Assembly (NCBI GenBank): GCA_046350455.1
Contig: JAXMAM010000035.1
Coordinates: forward strand, 1 to 28,053
Origin: CAZXGD01 sp046350455
GTDB lineage: Bacteria; Planctomycetota; Phycisphaerae; Phycisphaerales; SM1A02
DNA: 28,053 bases
Direction: 5' to 3'
A program made the position numbers and the translations under genes. Below are positions 26,543 through 28,053 of the stretch, one piece after another. The number at the start of each line of letters is the position of its first letter. Position 1 is the first letter of the stretch. The notes beneath the pieces were generated by a model. The model was not told the origin of the DNA. It worked only from the letters and a program-made list of their open reading frames with translations, and searched no databases.

Positions 26543-27121
26543 ATGCTCTGGCAGCCAAACCATCCTGTGTCCGCGCGGTCGCCCGCACGCAGGCGCGCGC
26601 ACACCGCCGAGCCGGCTGCGCTTCTGCCAGCTCTCATCTTCACCGCCCTCGCGCTCACCGCCCTCATCCTCACCGCATGCGGTGGCCAGAAGGCTGGCAG
26701 TCCAGTGCCTGACCGCGGCGCTGGCGCCACCTGGCGCTGGCGGGCCGAGAGCATGAAGGTCAGCGCGCTCACCACGCCCTTCCCGGCCACCGCCACCACG
26801 CCTGCATCGCTGGACATCCGGATCTCCTTCTTCGACAGCGAAGGAGACGAGACCAAGGCTGTGGGCGTCCTCACCCTCTCGGTCCTGAGCGCTGGCCATG
26901 AGCTGACCCGCCAGGAAGTCTCCTTCACCGACGAACGCCGCCACCACGAGCACTGGGACAGCGTGACCGAGACCTACACCGTGACCGTGGGCCTGGGCGG
27001 CGCTGCAGAGCCACGGCCAGGCCAGACCCTGGAAGTGCGCGCGGTCTTTGAAGGCGAGGACGGCAGCCTGATGCGCGCCAGCCGCGACCTGCACTGGCCC
27101 GCGCAGGAGCCAGCGCAGTGA
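26543..27121 (+). CDS. Small lipoprotein with a beta-sandwich-like domain
   Basis: No named family recognised. From ATG 26543 the product has 192 aa. The lipobox LILTAC puts the anchor at Cys46, after an unusually long Arg-rich leader; a GTG at 26567 would shorten it to 38. The mature part is one beta-rich domain: MKVSALTTPF, ASLDIRISFFDSEGDETKAV, GVLTLSVLS, YTVTVGLGG, QTLEVRAVFEGEDG. The order and spacing of strands resemble the gspD-coupled lipoprotein at 22920-23543, suggesting distant relationship. The end overlaps the permease gene by four bases (GTGA), so the two are probably co-translated. Only 67 bp separate it from the divergent PDZ lipoprotein gene. Confidence 0.72.
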   Translation: MLWQPNHPVSARSPARRRAHTAEPAALLPALIFTALALTALILTACGGQKAGSPVPDRGAGATWRWRAESMKVSALTTPFPATATTPASLDIRISFFDSEGDETKAVGVLTLSVLSAGHELTRQEVSFTDERRHHEHWDSVTETYTVTVGLGGAAEPRPGQTLEVRAVFEGEDGSLMRASRDLHWPAQEPAQ

Positions 27122-28053
27122 CCCGCGCGCCCGTGCGGGGCGGCCTGACCACGCTCACAGCCGACCTCCTCCTCCTGACCTGCGCGCTCATCTGGGGCAC
27201 CACCTTTGTGGCGCAGAAGATGGCCACCCAGCACATGGGGCCTGTGCTGTTCAACGGGCTGCGCCACCTGATCGGCGCGGCGGTGGTGCTGCCGCTGGCC
27301 ATCCGCGGCTGGCGCCTGTGCAAGGACCCCACAGCGCGCCGCACGGCCATCACCGGCGGCCTGCTGGCTGGACTGGCGATGTTTGCTGGCAGCACCACGC
27401 AGCAAGTGGGCATGCAGACTGCCAGCATCAGCAGCGCTGGCTTCATCACCGGCCTGTATGTCATCATCGTGCCGCTTCTTGGCCTGGCTGTGGGGCAGCG
27501 CGTGCGCTGGCCAGTGTGGACTGGCGCGCTGCTGGCAGTGGTGGGCCTCTTCTTCCTCAGCCTTTTCGACCCCACAGGCGACGGCCTCCACCTGAACACC
27601 GGCGACATGTGGGTGCTGGCCTGCGCGTTTGCGTGGGCATTCCACGTGCAGATCCTGGGCTGGGCCGCTCCCAGCGCAGACCCGTTTGTCATCAGCGTGG
27701 TGCAGTTTGCGGTGACGGGCATCGGTGGCATGGCTGTGTCGCTGGTGCTGTCACTGGGCTTCTCTTCGGAAACCTGGGGCGCGCGCGAAGCCTTCCACTG
27801 GGACAGCCTGACTGCCACGCTGGGGCCGCTGGCCTTTGCCAGCGTGCTGAGCACTGGCCTGGCGTTCACGCTGCAGGTGGTGGCGCAGCGCAAGGCACCG
27901 CCAGCGCACACCGCCATCCTCTTGAGCCTGGAGAGCGTCTTCAGCGCGCTGGCGGAAGCAGCCTGCCTGTCCTTTGGCGTGCTGGGGCTGGCTAGCATGG
28001 GCTCGCCCATGACAGCGTGGAAGCTGCTGGGCTGCGCCTTGATGTTCTGCGGC
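27118..28053 (+). CDS. DMT-superfamily permease, EamA family (3' end outside window)
   Basis: An inner-membrane drug/metabolite transporter-type protein; the substrate cannot be told. GTG at 27118 overlaps the preceding stop. The frame runs to the window end (312 codons, no stop), so the gene is cut but nearly complete for this family. Two EamA repeats are visible. The first has LLLLTCALIWGTTFVAQKMA, FNGLRHLIGAAVVLPLAI, SSAGFITGLYVIIVPLLGL and WTGALLAVVGLFFLSL. The second has WVLACAFAWAFHVQILGWAA and LAFASVLSTGLAFTLQVVAQ, then the typical A-P-P-A-H-T-A-I-L-L-S-L-E-S-V-F-S-A-L segment. About ten hydrophobic helices are expected. It was found by reading the frame directly. Confidence 0.9.
   Translation, partial: MTRAPVRGGLTTLTADLLLLTCALIWGTTFVAQKMATQHMGPVLFNGLRHLIGAAVVLPLAIRGWRLCKDPTARRTAITGGLLAGLAMFAGSTTQQVGMQTASISSAGFITGLYVIIVPLLGLAVGQRVRWPVWTGALLAVVGLFFLSLFDPTGDGLHLNTGDMWVLACAFAWAFHVQILGWAAPSADPFVISVVQFAVTGIGGMAVSLVLSLGFSSETWGAREAFHWDSLTATLGPLAFASVLSTGLAFTLQVVAQRKAPPAHTAILLSLESVFSALAEAACLSFGVLGLASMGSPMTAWKLLGCALMFCG

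Noticed and set aside
26925..28010. A 361-codon minus-strand frame opposite the EamA permease.
   Set aside because: The plus strand encodes a clear ten-helix DMT permease; the opposite frame is polar, Ser/Arg/Pro-rich and without motifs.

Overview
The window is a GC-rich bacterial chromosome segment. It probably comes from a planctomycete of the Phycisphaerae type. I infer this from the very high GC content, a C-terminal V-P-G-P / hydrophobic / RRRR sorting tail on a secreted protein, alanine/proline-rich lipoproteins, and an unusual type II secretion (T2SS) cluster. No rRNA or other taxonomic marker is present, so the placement is tentative.

Layout. Positions 1-905 hold the 3' part of glmS (+), which converges on clpB (-, 1546-4134). 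Between them lie about 600 bp without genes, bounded by perfectly inverted copies of a 34-nt REP-like unit. From 4319 to 23543 there is one long + strand T2SS cluster: gspF, gspG, gspH, gspI, gspJ, gspK, gspL, a gspM-like gene fused to a GspC/PilP-like domain, a giant gspD and a small lipoprotein gene. Many of these genes overlap by 4 nt. No gspE ATPase, separate gspC or prepilin peptidase gene is visible. A PEP-CTERM-like secreted protein (-), a DUF2141-type lipoprotein (+), tRNA-Gln(CTG) (-), a second pair of the 34-nt units, a PDZ lipoprotein (-), another small lipoprotein (+) and a DMT/EamA permease (+, cut by the window end) follow.

The main discovery candidate is gspD (12769-22923). It encodes 3384 aa, whereas ordinary GspD has roughly 600-750 aa. 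It has a normal N0 domain at its start and a normal secretin pore domain at its end. Between them I count about 33 divergent repeats of the N1 (secretin_N/NolW) type, averaging about 86 residues, where ordinary GspD has three. If each forms a ring, as in known secretins, the protein would build a periplasmic tube several tens of nm long. That would fit a cell with a deep periplasm.

The surrounding genes fit a working pseudopilus machine: GspF platform, pseudopilins G-K, GspL and a GspM-GspC-like fusion that could dock the N0 domain. A lipoprotein translationally coupled to gspD is a candidate pilotin or accessory. The second theme is the 34-nt REP-like unit with GTAG at its foot. Three of its six copies directly abut a CDS, and in all three the unit supplies the last two bases of the TGA stop codon.
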